NCBI GenBank assembly: GCA_947450345.1
Contig: CANFVD010000014.1
Location: 1 to 37,178, forward strand
Direction of reading: 5' to 3'
Source of the DNA: Actinomycetota bacterium
GTDB taxonomy: Bacteria > Actinomycetota > Actinomycetes > Actinomycetales > Microbacteriaceae
Length of the DNA stretch: 37,178 nt
Made by a program: the position numbers and the translations under genes. The notes under the pieces are model-generated. The model ran no database searches and was not told the origin of the DNA. It saw only the letters and a list, made by a program, of their open reading frames with translations. Positions 24,938 to 33,990 of this stretch are shown piece after piece; the first letter of the stretch is position 1; every line of letters begins with the position of its first letter.

Positions 24938-26005
24938 GTGATTGAACAGCCACCGCACATCCAGTCGATTCCCGTGTACAAGCCGGGCAAGTCGAGCGTG
25001 GACGGCTGGGACGGCCCGGTGCACAAGCTCTCGTCGAATGAGAACCCGTACCCGCCGCTACCCTCGGTGATTGCCGCGATGGCCGATGCCGTGTCGAACA
25101 TGCACCGGTACCCCAACATGGCGGCACCCGAACTCACGCGCTTGCTGGCCGAACGCTACGGCGTGGCCGAAAACGAGATTGCCTTTGGTGGCGGATCCGT
25201 GGAGGTGGCCGCCCAGCTCATTCGTGCTTTTGCTGGCGCTGGCGACGAGGTCATGTATGCCTGGCGGTCGTTCGAGGCCTACCCGATTCTGGTTCGAGGC
25301 GCCGGGGCAACCCCCGTGCAAGTGCCGCTCACCTCGGAACTTCGACACGATTTGCCCGCCATGCTGGCCGCCATCACCGACAAGACGCGCGTCATTTTTG
25401 TCTGTACGCCTAACAACCCCACGGGACCAACAGTGGGCCACGACGAGCTCCGCGCCTTCATCGCGCAGGTTCCCGCTCGCGTGCTTGTAGTGGTCGACGA
25501 GGCGTACGTGCACTTCCAAAACGACCCCGCGGCTGCTCGCGGCATCGACCTCTTTCGCGAGTTCCCCAATGTGGCCGTGCTGCACACCTTCTCGAAGGCC
25601 TACGGGCTTGCGGGGCTGCGCCTCGGATACGCCATCGCGCGGGAGAAGATTCAGGAGGGCTTGCGCAAAGTCGCGATGCCGTTTGCGGTGACCGACGTCG
25701 CCCAGGCAGCCGGTGTGGCGTCGTTGGCGGCTGAAGACGAGCTTCAGGCGCGGATCGACGTTCTGATTGCTGAGCGCACGCGTGTCGAGGCCGAGCTCGC
25801 GGCCCAAGGTTGGCACGTGACGCCGTCGCAGGCCAACTTCACGTGGCTGCAACTGGGCGACAACACGGAGGCCGTTTCGGCCCATCTGACGTCCCGCGGA
25901 ATCATCGCCCGCCCCTTTGCGGGCCAAGGCATCCGCATCACCATCGGCGACGCCGAGGCAAACGATGCGGTTCTGGCCGCGCTGGCAGACGCTCCTCGCG
26001 GTTAG
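24938..26005 (+). CDS. hisC: Histidinol-phosphate/aromatic aminotransferase (HisC/Pat type)
   Basis: A 355-residue PLP-dependent class I/II aminotransferase. It has HKLSSNENPYPPLPSV, GGGSVEVAAQLIRAF, VCTPNNPTGPTVGHDEL, VVVDEAYVHF and the Schiff-base lysine in HTFSKAYGLAGLRLGY, and ends with the substrate-site GQGIRITIG. HisC makes histidinol phosphate from imidazole acetol phosphate; close actinobacterial paralogues (HisC2/Pat) transaminate aromatic keto acids. No other his gene is nearby, so an aromatic aminotransferase role is as likely. The GTG start has TATCCT exactly 6 nt upstream. Confidence 0.88.
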   Translation: MIEQPPHIQSIPVYKPGKSSVDGWDGPVHKLSSNENPYPPLPSVIAAMADAVSNMHRYPNMAAPELTRLLAERYGVAENEIAFGGGSVEVAAQLIRAFAGAGDEVMYAWRSFEAYPILVRGAGATPVQVPLTSELRHDLPAMLAAITDKTRVIFVCTPNNPTGPTVGHDELRAFIAQVPARVLVVVDEAYVHFQNDPAAARGIDLFREFPNVAVLHTFSKAYGLAGLRLGYAIAREKIQEGLRKVAMPFAVTDVAQAAGVASLAAEDELQARIDVLIAERTRVEAELAAQGWHVTPSQANFTWLQLGDNTEAVSAHLTSRGIIARPFAGQGIRITIGDAEANDAVLAALADAPRG

Positions 26006-26039
26006 TCTGCGCTCCGGCGGTGCGTGAGGCCGGCTCGGC

Positions 26040-26633
26040 TTAGGCCGACGCCTGCCGCAACCGCACAATCTCGGCGATGAGGGCTGCGGCGCGCTTGAGC
26101 ACATCGTCGATGGCCGCGTCGTCGCGCTCAATCCACTGGATGCGCGGCTCGCTGTGCAGTGGAACGAAGTCTTTGTGTTGCTCCCACACGAACAGCGTGC
26201 GCTCGGCACCGAGCACGTACTGCTGCCAGTAGATCTGGCGCATGTAGTTGGCGGGTATCTCGTCGAGCGGCTTTCCGGACGTCTTAATTTCGGCTAGCAC
26301 CAGACCCTCGGGCAACTCGCCAATTCCGTCGGGGGTGGCCAGGTGGCGGCGATCGTCAGCCGCGTGAAAGAGCCCTTGGTTGGACGTGATGCCAAAGTTC
26401 TCACGCACCCACTCGGCGATGACAGGCTCACGCTCTTGGCCGTGGCGGGTAAAGGCGTTCCCCGTGAAAGAGGATCCGAACAGCTTTTCGCGAGCGGCCT
26501 GAGGAATAGCTGAGGGAGACGAGAGCCGGGCAACATCGGTTGCTGTGATGCCGGTGGCGCGCACTCGCATCCACTCGCCCTTGTCGGTGCCGTCGCTCAG
26601 CATGCGGTCGCGATACGTGAGGGCAACGGTCAT
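26040..26633 (-). CDS. YqaJ-type (lambda exonuclease-like) nuclease
   Basis: A 197-residue PD-(D/E)XK nuclease of the YqaJ viral recombinase family. It shows GITATDVARL, the RHGQEREP block, the catalytic Asp in ATPDGIGEL, ExK in VLAEIKTSGK, and the helix with MRQIYWQQYVLGAE (the Q...Y motif). All expected active-site residues are present. The family includes phage 5'-3' exonucleases used for single-strand annealing recombination. No phage gene or partner annealing protein is next to it, so it is a solitary, probably domesticated copy. CAGAAT lies exactly 6 nt before the ATG on its strand (leaderless). Confidence 0.86.
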   Translation of the reverse strand: MTVALTYRDRMLSDGTDKGEWMRVRATGITATDVARLSSPSAIPQAAREKLFGSSFTGNAFTRHGQEREPVIAEWVRENFGITSNQGLFHAADDRRHLATPDGIGELPEGLVLAEIKTSGKPLDEIPANYMRQIYWQQYVLGAERTLFVWEQHKDFVPLHSEPRIQWIERDDAAIDDVLKRAAALIAEIVRLRQASA

Positions 26634-26740
26634 ACGTTCATTCTGTCGGTAGCGGACGACACTTGCGACGACGTCGCCGGACTGTCGGCATTCATCGAGA
26701 TTTCATAGCAAACACATAGATACACGTGGATACTTGAGAT

Positions 26741-27481
26741 GTGCCCAGCGAATCTCTCGAAGCCTCCCCCCGGATCACGCGCCCGGACGGTTCACCCGTC
26801 CGCGTGCTCGTTGTCGACGACGAGACGTCGCTCGCCGAACTGCTGCAGATGGCCTTCAAGCTCGAGGGCTGGGATGTTCGCACGGCCGGTGACGGTCTCA
26901 CCGCGGTCAAAGTCGCGCGCGAGTTTCGACCCGATGCCGCGGTGCTCGACATGATGCTTCCTGATTTCGACGGACTCCAGGTGATGCAGCGCATCCGCGC
27001 CGACGGAAACTCCACGCCCGTTCTTTTCCTCACGGCGAAGGATGCACTCGAAGATCGCATTGCGGGACTCACGGCCGGCGGTGACGACTACGTGACCAAA
27101 CCCTTCAGCCTTGAAGAGGTGGTGGCGCGCGTTCGCGGCCTCATTCGGCGATCGTCTCTTGTGGTCGACGCAAATGAATCGCCCATCCTGACAGTTGGTG
27201 ACCTGGAACTCAACGAGGAGAGCCACGAGGTTTTTCGTGCGGGGCGCGCCATAGACCTCACATCAACCGAGTTTGAACTGCTGCGCTACATGATGCGCAA
27301 TCCGCGCCGCGTGCTGAGCAAATCTCAGATTCTGGACCGTGTCTGGAGTTACGACTTTGGCGGGCGATCGAGCGTTGTAGAAATCTACATTTCGTACCTC
27401 CGCAAGAAGATTGACGCCAAGGGCGTCGCCATGATTCACACCGTGCGCGGTGCGGGGTACATGCTCAAGCCGGGCGGATAA
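26741..27481 (+). CDS. OmpR/PhoB-family response regulator
   Basis: A 246-residue response regulator. Residues about 20-135 form the receiver domain with acidic pocket D26/D27, phosphoacceptor D70 (AVLDMMLP), T98 (FLTAKD) and K120 (YVTKPF). Residues about 150-245 form the winged-helix DNA-binding domain (LTSTEFELLRYMMRNPRRVL, VVEIYISYLRKKID, VRGAGYMLKPG). It is followed after 2 nt by its kinase. The GTG start has GATACT 6 nt upstream. Target genes are unknown. Confidence 0.95.
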   Translation: MPSESLEASPRITRPDGSPVRVLVVDDETSLAELLQMAFKLEGWDVRTAGDGLTAVKVAREFRPDAAVLDMMLPDFDGLQVMQRIRADGNSTPVLFLTAKDALEDRIAGLTAGGDDYVTKPFSLEEVVARVRGLIRRSSLVVDANESPILTVGDLELNEESHEVFRAGRAIDLTSTEFELLRYMMRNPRRVLSKSQILDRVWSYDFGGRSSVVEIYISYLRKKIDAKGVAMIHTVRGAGYMLKPGG

Positions 27482-27483
27482 CC

Positions 27484-29016
27484 GTGGCATCAACGGAAGG
27501 AGTAGCGGGTGACGAAACCCTCAGCCGCTCAGCCCGCACCGGGCCACGTTCGGGGCGGGCCCCGTGGACGCTCCGTCGTCGACTGACGGTGACGGTGGCC
27601 AGCCTCCTCGTGCTGGCCAGTATTCTGATCGGCCTCGTGAGTGTCTTCGCACTGAGGTCATTTCTCATGGATCGCCTCGACGCACAGTTGGCCTATGCGC
27701 TCGACCGTTCTCAGGCCGCCGTTGACCCCAACAAAAACGGCCAGCGCAATCCGGATCGCGACAATGATAGTGATAACACACAGGGTGCCTTGCGGGCGCC
27801 TGGACAATCGGCGGGAATGCTCGTGGCGGTGGCTAACGGATCGGGCCCATTGACCGCTGGCATTCTCGACAGGCGAGGTAATCCGCAGATTGTGGCCGCC
27901 GGCACGCTCTCCCTCGCAGACGTTCGGCAGGCGGAGAAAAACTCCGGTCGGCCATTTACGCTCGACACGAATGGTGCTGGCACTTTCCGTGCCGTCTCGG
28001 CTACGTCCGGAACCCAACTGCTGATCATTGGCCTCCCCCTCGAAGAGGTGAATGCGGCCACGACGCAACTCATTGTGATCATCCTCATTGTCACCATCGT
28101 CGCCGTGGGTGCCGCCATCGCGGCGGGACGGTTCGTGGTTCGCTGGGAACTGCGCTCACTCGAACGGGTGGCCGACACGGCAACGCGCGTTTCTCAACTG
28201 CCGCTGGCCTCTGGCAACGTCACAATTACGGAGCGCATTGCGGTGGAAGACACCGACCCACGGACAGAGGTGGGACAGGTGGGTGCGGCCATGAACGCGA
28301 TGCTGGGTCACGTCGACCGGTCCCTCATCGCCCGGAGGGAGAGCGAAGACAAGGTCCGCCGGTTCGTTGCCGACGCAAGTCACGAGCTCCGGACGCCACT
28401 GGCCTCAATTCGCGGCTATGCCGAACTCACGCGCCGGGGTGGGCAGAAGATGCCCGACGAGGTGCGTCATTCGCTGGGTCGAATTGAATCCGAGGCAGAG
28501 CGCATGACGGGTCTCGTTGAGGACCTGCTGTTGCTCGCGCGTCTCGACGAAGGACGCGAACTCAAGCACGAGCGCGTGGACCTCAGCCGCATCGTGATTG
28601 ACGCGGTAGGCGATGCCCACGCGGCCGGTCCAGACCACGACTGGCGCATGAGTATGCCCGATGAGCAGGTGTTCATCCTCGGCGATGCACCGCGCATCCA
28701 TCAGGTGGTGGTCAACCTGTTGGCTAACGCGCGGGTTCACACCCCGGCCGGTACGGTCGTGACGGTGGGTATTGAGCCCCGGGGAGACCAGGTTGATCTC
28801 ATCGTCTCCGACAACGGCCCCGGTATCCCACCAAAGGACCTCGCCACGCTCTTCGAGAGGTTCACGCGCGGTGACGCTTCCCGTGCGCGAGCCACAGGAA
28901 CGACGGGCTTGGGGCTGGCAATTGTGCATGCTGTCGTGACCGCCCACGGCGGCACGGTTGGCGTTTCCTCGCGCAAGGGAAAGACCGTCTTCACGGTCAC
29001 CCTAGCCGCGGCTTAG
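27484..29016 (+). CDS. Sensor histidine kinase paired with the response regulator
   Basis: A 510-residue EnvZ-type kinase. Two membrane helices (about residues 32-56 and about 192-215) flank an extracytoplasmic sensor of roughly 135 residues rich in Asn/Asp near its start. A HAMP-like linker follows, then HisKA with phosphoacceptor H300 in ASHELRTPLASIRGYAEL and an ATPase domain with N box VVNLLANARVHTP, DNGPGIPP and TTGLGLAIVHAVV. It phosphorylates the regulator encoded 2 nt upstream. The signal is unknown. Its stop overlaps the convergent sugar kinase stop in a shared TTAG (29013-29016). Confidence 0.94.
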   Translation: MASTEGVAGDETLSRSARTGPRSGRAPWTLRRRLTVTVASLLVLASILIGLVSVFALRSFLMDRLDAQLAYALDRSQAAVDPNKNGQRNPDRDNDSDNTQGALRAPGQSAGMLVAVANGSGPLTAGILDRRGNPQIVAAGTLSLADVRQAEKNSGRPFTLDTNGAGTFRAVSATSGTQLLIIGLPLEEVNAATTQLIVIILIVTIVAVGAAIAAGRFVVRWELRSLERVADTATRVSQLPLASGNVTITERIAVEDTDPRTEVGQVGAAMNAMLGHVDRSLIARRESEDKVRRFVADASHELRTPLASIRGYAELTRRGGQKMPDEVRHSLGRIESEAERMTGLVEDLLLLARLDEGRELKHERVDLSRIVIDAVGDAHAAGPDHDWRMSMPDEQVFILGDAPRIHQVVVNLLANARVHTPAGTVVTVGIEPRGDQVDLIVSDNGPGIPPKDLATLFERFTRGDASRARATGTTGLGLAIVHAVVTAHGGTVGVSSRKGKTVFTVTLAAA

Positions 29017-30038
29017 TAGCGAACGTGCGCGCCCTCGGTTAACCGGTAGTCGCGGTCGACCTCGCGGATCTCGGCCGTGGGCGCACTGGCAAAGGTTGAG
29101 ATAAGTGTTGTCGGAAGCGATACGGCCAGCGCACCCCACGAGCACGCGGTCGACAGTCCCGCGCGCAGATCGAGTTGCGGCAGCACACCCTCGGCGTGGT
29201 GGTCTGCGTCGCGCGAAATAACCTGGCTGAGGAATCCTGCGAGGAAGGCATCGCCGGCACCCGTGGTGTTGATCACCGCAGGAGCTGTGGCGCGGGCCCA
29301 CACGACCTCGTCGGCCGTGACGCCGAGTGCACCGTCACCACCGAGGCTGATGAGGGCGATTTCGATCCCGCCGGAAATCAGTTCGTGTCCGGCGTCGATG
29401 GCATCGCCGAGGGTCAGGAGTTCGCGCCCCACGAGCGAGGCCAGCTCATCTGCATTGGGCTTGATCAGGTTCACAAAACCGCTTCGGGCCCAGTGCTTCA
29501 ATTCGGGACCAGAAGTGTCGAGTCCCACACGGGCGCCCATCTCGCGCGCCCGAACGTACAGCTCGCTCAGATCGATGGGGTTACCCGTCGCGGTCATTTT
29601 GGGGTGCATGCCCGAAACGACGAGCCAGTCGGCGTTCATGTCGCTTACCTGCTCGAGAGTGAGCTCAACAACGTTCGACCAGTCCTCATCCGACATGGGG
29701 ATCGGTGTCTGGTTGATGTTGGTGGTGCGTCCGCCACTCTCGACCACGGTGGTGTTCACGCGCACGCGACCCTGCACGGGCATGATGCGCAGAATCTGGG
29801 GGAAGGGCGTGGAGAACAGCAGGTACTGGTCTTGCATGCCGATGGGCAAGATTGCCGCAACGGGGTGCTTGGCCAGGTGCAGCGTTCGCGCCACATTCAG
29901 GCCCTTACCGCTCATGTACTCGTGCACCTCGAGCGCGCGATTAACCTTGCCGGGCGACAGGTCTTCGGACAGCAGGTACGTGCGGTCAAGCACCGGCCCA
30001 GGGGTTAGCGTAACGACAGCATTCACGAAGGGTCTCAC
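29013..30038 (-). CDS. PfkB-family sugar kinase (1-phosphofructokinase-like)
   Basis: A 341-residue ribokinase-superfamily kinase. The N-terminal VVTLTPGPVLDRTYLL and MSGKGLNVARTL are of the FruK/LacC type, KPNADELASLVG is a conserved core segment, and NTTGAGDAFLAGFL holds the catalytic Asp and anion hole. FruK-like enzymes phosphorylate fructose-1-phosphate; tagatose-6-phosphate kinases share the layout. No PTS fructose permease is adjacent, so substrate is open. The GTG at 30038 is used; a second GTG four codons in matches where family members usually begin. Confidence 0.86.
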   Translation of the reverse strand: MRPFVNAVVTLTPGPVLDRTYLLSEDLSPGKVNRALEVHEYMSGKGLNVARTLHLAKHPVAAILPIGMQDQYLLFSTPFPQILRIMPVQGRVRVNTTVVESGGRTTNINQTPIPMSDEDWSNVVELTLEQVSDMNADWLVVSGMHPKMTATGNPIDLSELYVRAREMGARVGLDTSGPELKHWARSGFVNLIKPNADELASLVGRELLTLGDAIDAGHELISGGIEIALISLGGDGALGVTADEVVWARATAPAVINTTGAGDAFLAGFLSQVISRDADHHAEGVLPQLDLRAGLSTACSWGALAVSLPTTLISTFASAPTAEIREVDRDYRLTEGAHVRY

Positions 30039-30135
30039 TCTTCTTCAGGGGGTGGTGCGTCACACGGCGGGGACGCTTTTGTCTCGTGTTCCAGCCTACC
30101 GGTGGAGAAAAGACCCCTCGACGGACCGCGGGGAT

Positions 30136-30164
30136 TTGCCAGCACTTCATAGCTGGCGTAGCCT
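30136..30164 (+). promoter_or_regulatory. Probable promoter of rplJ-rplL
   Basis: TTGCCA (30136-30141) and TAGCCT (30159-30164) lie 17 nt apart and fit a vegetative actinobacterial promoter. Transcription would begin near 30171, giving a leader of about 210 nt before rplJ. Confidence 0.6.
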
Positions 30165-30170
30165 AGGGAT

Positions 30171-30379
30171 ACCAAAGACCGCTGGTCTGAGTCTCGCCAT
30201 TTCGATGGTGACGGCTCACGAAGTCTCGCAACAGCGAAGGCCCGCGCAGGTTACTTAGATCAACTGTGCTGTGCACGTTTGCTCCGGTCCCTGCGCCGGA
30301 GCTTTTTTGTTGGGGCGAAAACTCGTTTGGTGTGACCGCATTCCATCCCGGAATGCGCGAAGAGACCACAAGGAGCGCC
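30171..30379 (+). promoter_or_regulatory. L10-type leader RNA of the rplJ-rplL operon
   Basis: The long untranslated leader holds ACCAAAGACCGCTGGTCTGA near its 5' end and GAAGGCCCGCGCAGG at about 30237-30250, segments typical of actinobacterial L10 leaders, in which the L10(L12)4 complex binds and represses its own synthesis. An internal intrinsic terminator (30281-30308) and a hairpin CGCATTCC/GGAATGCG (30337-30357) just before the ribosome binding site follow. I recognise the class by sequence style only; no covariance search was run. Confidence 0.72.
30281..30308 (+). terminator. Intrinsic terminator (attenuator) inside the rplJ leader
   Basis: GCTCCGG (30281-30287) pairs with CCGGAGC (30296-30302) around the 8-nt loop TCCCTGCG and is followed by TTTTTT. 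Its place after the L10 leader core and before the rplJ start suggests conditional termination. Confidence 0.85.
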
Positions 30380-30895
30380 ATGGCGAACAAGGAAGCTTCG
30401 TTAGCTGACCTCACGGAGAAATTCCAGAGCTCAGCTGGCGTACTGCTCACCGAGTACCGCGGACTCACGGTGGCTCAGCTCAAGGAGCTGCGCCGTTCCA
30501 TTAGTGAGCACGCGACATACGCTGTGGCAAAGAACACGCTGATCAAGATTGCTGCCGGCAAGGCAGGAATCGTCGGACTCGACGAGCACTTCGTAGGCCC
30601 GTCGGCCATCGCTTTCGTGCACGGTGACACTGTCGCCGTTGCCAAGGCTCTGCGCAACTTTGCCAAGGCCAATCCTCTGCTCGTCATCAAGGGCGGCTAT
30701 TTCGATAGCAAGCCCATTGATGCAGCCGAGGTAGGAAAGCTCGCTGACCTCGAAAGCCGGGAGGTGTTGCTGGCAAAGTTTGCCGGTGCCGCCAAGGCTT
30801 CGCTGTTCAGTGCCGCTTCCCTCTTCAACGCACCGCTGTCAAAGACCGTTCGCACGGTCGATGCGCTGCGTCAGAAGCAAGAGACCGCTGGCTAA
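30380..30895 (+). CDS. rplJ: 50S ribosomal protein L10
   Basis: A 171-residue L10 of normal length for the phylum. It starts MANKEASLADLTEKFQSSAG, followed by TEYRGLTVAQLKELRRSI and VAKNTLIKIAA, and its C-terminal helix carries the L7/L12-binding part. L10 anchors the L7/L12 stalk to 23S rRNA and represses its own operon through the leader. AAGGAG lies at good spacing before the ATG. Confidence 0.97.
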   Translation: MANKEASLADLTEKFQSSAGVLLTEYRGLTVAQLKELRRSISEHATYAVAKNTLIKIAAGKAGIVGLDEHFVGPSAIAFVHGDTVAVAKALRNFAKANPLLVIKGGYFDSKPIDAAEVGKLADLESREVLLAKFAGAAKASLFSAASLFNAPLSKTVRTVDALRQKQETAG

Positions 30896-30938
30896 TTCAG
30901 CCCGCATCACGTAAACCCCCAACAACAAGGAGAAAATC

Positions 30939-31328
30939 ATGGCCAAGCTCAGCACTGAAGAGCTTATTGAGCAGTTCAAGGGCCTCTCGCTGATCGAGCT
31001 TTCTGAGTTCGTCAAGGCGTTTGAGGAGACCTTCGAGGTCACCGCTGCTGCACCCGTTGCCGTAGCTGCTGCTGCCCCCGCCGGTGGCGGAGCTGGCGCC
31101 GAGGCTGCTGAAGAGAAGGACGCATTCGACGTCGTTCTCGAGGCTGCTGGCGCTAACAAGATTGCCGTTATCAAGGAGGTCCGCACGCTGACCAACCTGG
31201 GTCTCGGCGAGGCAAAGGCACTCGTAGACGGAGCACCCTCGACCCTTATCGAGGGCGCCAAGAAGGATGTTGCCGACAAGGCCAAGGAAGCCCTCGAGGC
31301 TGCCGGCGCTACGGTCGTCCTCAAGTAG
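30939..31328 (+). CDS. rplL: 50S ribosomal protein L7/L12
   Basis: A 129-residue L7/L12. The N-terminal dimerisation domain has [20 protein letters not shown], the Ala/Gly-rich hinge lies at about residues 40-60, and the C-terminal factor-binding domain has [33 protein letters not shown] and VVLK at the end. It recruits elongation factors. AAGGAG precedes the ATG. A long terminator hairpin follows. Confidence 0.98.
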   Translation: MAKLSTEELIEQFKGLSLIELSEFVKAFEETFEVTAAAPVAVAAAAPAGGGAGAEAAEEKDAFDVVLEAAGANKIAVIKEVRTLTNLGLGEAKALVDGAPSTLIEGAKKDVADKAKEALEAAGATVVLK

Positions 31329-31340
31329 TTCATCGCACCT

Positions 31341-31380
31341 CACACGGGGCGTCATCCCTTCGGGGGTGGCGCCCCGTGTG
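31341..31380 (+). terminator. Terminator hairpin after rplJ-rplL with TTCG loop
   Basis: CACACGGGGCG (31341-31351) pairs with CGCCCCGTGTG (31370-31380); inside, CATCCC and GGGGTG close a stable TTCG tetraloop. There is no T tract, but the hairpin is very stable and lies between convergent genes. Confidence 0.82.
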
Positions 31381-31415
31381 CGTGTGCCGGAAAAGTGCGA
31401 CGGGGAAACCGGCTC

Positions 31416-32624
31416 TTAGGCGAGGCCTGTCAACGACATCACGATGAGGGCAACGTTGAGGGCGATGATGAGTGTTGCCGCAATGATTGCCAGTGCCGTT
31501 GTGCCCCGAGAGTTAGCACCGTCACCCATCAGTGCGCGGTTGCGCGTCAACGCGATGAGCGGGATCAGGGCGAACGGGATGCCAAACGAGAGGACGACTT
31601 GGCTCACAATCAGCACAAGGAGTGGGTTGATGCCCACGGCCAAGATCACAATGGCCGGAATGAGTGAAATGACGCGGCGCCAGAGTAGAGGAACGCGAAT
31701 ATTGAGCAGGCCACTCATGATCTCGCCACCCGCATAAGCGCCGACCGACGTCGAGGCGAGCCCCGACGCCAAGAGCGCAATTCCGAAGAACACGGCAACC
31801 GTCGAGCCCAAGGCCAGTGAGATGCCGGCGTAGGCCGAGAAGATGTCGTCGATTCCCGGATTACCGCGGAGTCCGGCGCCCACCACAAGAATGGCGATGT
31901 TCACCGCACCGGCGACGACCAAGGCAATAGTGACATCCCAGCGCGTGGCCCGAAGTATCTGGCGTCGCCGGGATCCGGCCTCCACCAGCCCAAATCGGTC
32001 CCGGGTCAATCCTGAGTGGGCATAGACGGCGTGGGGCATGACGGTGGCGCCCAAAATGGATGCGGCCAAAAGAACCGAGGTCACCCCATCAAACCCGGGA
32101 AGGAGCCCCGCCACCATTTCGCCGGGATGGGTTGGGGAAACAACGACCCCGATGAAGAAGCCGACGGCGGTGATGACCAGCATGCCAACGATGACGCGCT
32201 CGAAGATTTTGCCCCCTGCACGACTGTGTAGCGACAGCAGGGCAATCGACAGGGCCCCGGTGATGAGTCCTCCCCACACCAGTGGGATGCCAAACAACAG
32301 GTAGAGCGCTATCGCCCCGCCGAGAACTTCGGCGAGATCCGTGGCCATGGCCACGAGTTCGGCCTGCACCCAGAACGCGCGTCGACCCCATTTGTTGGTG
32401 ATGCGCTCGCCGATGAGTTGGGGGAGACTCTTGCCCGTGACGATGCCGAGTTTGGCCGAGAGGTATTGAACGAGCCACGCGATGAGGTTTCCGAGCACGA
32501 CCACCCAGAGCAGCAGAAACCCGAACTTCGCTCCCGCCGAGATGTTGCTCGCCACGTTGCCGGGGTCGAGATAGGCCACGCCCGCAACAAGCGCCGGTCC
32601 GAGGAGGGAGAACAGGCGGCGCAT
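31416..32624 (-). CDS. mntH: Nramp-family divalent metal (Mn2+/Fe2+) transporter
   Basis: A 402-residue polytopic membrane protein with about eleven hydrophobic segments. The two Nramp metal-site motifs are present: DPGN in GVAYLDPGNVASNIS (helix 1) and MPH in ATVMPHAVYAHSGLT (helix 6). It imports Mn2+ or Fe2+ with protons. TAGGCT lies exactly 6 nt before the ATG (leaderless) and no metal-regulator site or manganese riboswitch is seen in the short gap to the divergent gene. Divergent from the next gene with 63 nt between. Confidence 0.93.
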   Translation of the reverse strand: MRRLFSLLGPALVAGVAYLDPGNVASNISAGAKFGFLLLWVVVLGNLIAWLVQYLSAKLGIVTGKSLPQLIGERITNKWGRRAFWVQAELVAMATDLAEVLGGAIALYLLFGIPLVWGGLITGALSIALLSLHSRAGGKIFERVIVGMLVITAVGFFIGVVVSPTHPGEMVAGLLPGFDGVTSVLLAASILGATVMPHAVYAHSGLTRDRFGLVEAGSRRRQILRATRWDVTIALVVAGAVNIAILVVGAGLRGNPGIDDIFSAYAGISLALGSTVAVFFGIALLASGLASTSVGAYAGGEIMSGLLNIRVPLLWRRVISLIPAIVILAVGINPLLVLIVSQVVLSFGIPFALIPLIALTRNRALMGDGANSRGTTALAIIAATLIIALNVALIVMSLTGLA

Positions 32625-32687
32625 GAAATTAGCCTACTTGTCGCGAAACTTGTCGCGACCGAGGTTCGTTCGCAGTAGCGTCGAGAT

Positions 32688-33971
32688 ATGCGAATTCTTA
32701 TTGTGGGCGCCGGCGGCGTTGGTGACGCCGTAGCCAAAATCCTTGCTCGTCGCTCGTTTTGGGAGCTGACCGTTGTCACAGACTACGACTCTGCGCGCGC
32801 AGAGCGAACGATTGCGTGGATCCGCGCCAAGCACGGAGATGAGGTGGCGGCACGTTTTGTGGCCGACGCCATTGATGCATCCAGCGCTGAGAGCGTGGCC
32901 GACGTGGCTCGTCGCCACGGTGTGACGTGCGTCTTGAACGCGGTTGAGCCCAAGTTTGTTCCGACCGTATTTGCCGGTGCGCTCGCCGCCTCGGCCGACT
33001 ACCTCGACATGGCGATGACGCTCTCCGAGCCTCACCCCACAGAGCCTTTCGCGCAGACGCACGTCAAGCTCGGCGATGCGCAGTTTGCTGCCGACGCACA
33101 GTGGAAGGGCGCCGGACGCTTGGCACTCGTGGGCATGGGCGTTGAGCCGGGGCTGTCGAACGTGTTCGCGCGCTATGCCGTCGACCACCTGTTTAGCAGA
33201 GTTCACGAACTCGGCACACGCGATGGGGCAAACCTTGTCGTTGTCGACGACGACGGAAACGAGATATTCGCTCCAAGCTTCAGCATCTGGACCACGATCG
33301 AGGAGTGCCTCAATCCGCCGGTCATCTGGGAGAAAGACAAGGGCTGGTTCACCACGCCTCCCTTCAGCGAACCCGAGGTGTTCGACTTTCCCGAGGGAAT
33401 CGGCCCGGTTGAGTGTGTGAACGTGGAACACGAAGAAGTGCTCATGATGCCCCGCTGGCTTGACGCGCAGCGCGTCACGTTCAAGTACGGTCTCGGCAAC
33501 GAATTCATCGGCGTGCTCAAGACGTTGCACCAGTTGCACCTCGACTCCACGACCCCGCTGCGTGTCCGCAGCGCAAACGGGCCTGTCGAAGTGGCTCCCC
33601 GTGACGTTGTGGCGGCGGCCCTGCCCGATCCGGCAACGATCGGACCGCGCATGCGCGGAAAGACGTGTGCCGGCATGTGGGTAACGGGCACAGGAATCGA
33701 CGGAAACCCTCGCGAGGTCTACCTGTATCACGTGAGCGACAACGCCTGGACGATGGCCGAATACGAGAGCCAGTGCGTGGTGTGGCAGACGGCCCTCAAC
33801 CCCGTCGTGGCGCTCGAACTCCTGGCCACCGGGGCGTGGGCAGGCGCCGGTGTCTGCGGGCCCGAAGTCTTTGACGCCAAGCCGTATCTCGATCTCATGG
33901 CGCGACCCGAATCCGAGGGCGGATACGGTCAGCATTGGGGCATGGAGGAGCGCACTCCGGCTCGCACGTGA
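32688..33971 (+). CDS. Saccharopine dehydrogenase-family reductase
   Basis: A 427-residue NAD(P)-dependent protein. The Rossmann motif ILIVGAGGVGDAVAKILARR begins at residue 3 and a C-terminal saccharopine-dehydrogenase-like domain follows (GMGVEPGLSNVFARYAVDHL is conserved in the family). Members include saccharopine dehydrogenase, lysine-epsilon dehydrogenase and carboxynorspermidine dehydrogenase. The reaction here is unknown; no lysine or polyamine gene is adjacent. TAGCGT lies exactly 6 nt before the ATG (leaderless). Next gene follows after 19 nt but with its own -10 box. Confidence 0.88.
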   Translation: MRILIVGAGGVGDAVAKILARRSFWELTVVTDYDSARAERTIAWIRAKHGDEVAARFVADAIDASSAESVADVARRHGVTCVLNAVEPKFVPTVFAGALAASADYLDMAMTLSEPHPTEPFAQTHVKLGDAQFAADAQWKGAGRLALVGMGVEPGLSNVFARYAVDHLFSRVHELGTRDGANLVVVDDDGNEIFAPSFSIWTTIEECLNPPVIWEKDKGWFTTPPFSEPEVFDFPEGIGPVECVNVEHEEVLMMPRWLDAQRVTFKYGLGNEFIGVLKTLHQLHLDSTTPLRVRSANGPVEVAPRDVVAAALPDPATIGPRMRGKTCAGMWVTGTGIDGNPREVYLYHVSDNAWTMAEYESQCVVWQTALNPVVALELLATGAWAGAGVCGPEVFDAKPYLDLMARPESEGGYGQHWGMEERTPART

Positions 33972-33990
33972 CTCCGGCTAGGCTGATCTG

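Noticed and set aside
32634-33935. A 433-codon minus-strand open frame
   Set aside because: It mirrors the saccharopine-dehydrogenase-family gene, which has clear motifs and a leaderless start. The reverse frame shows no domain.
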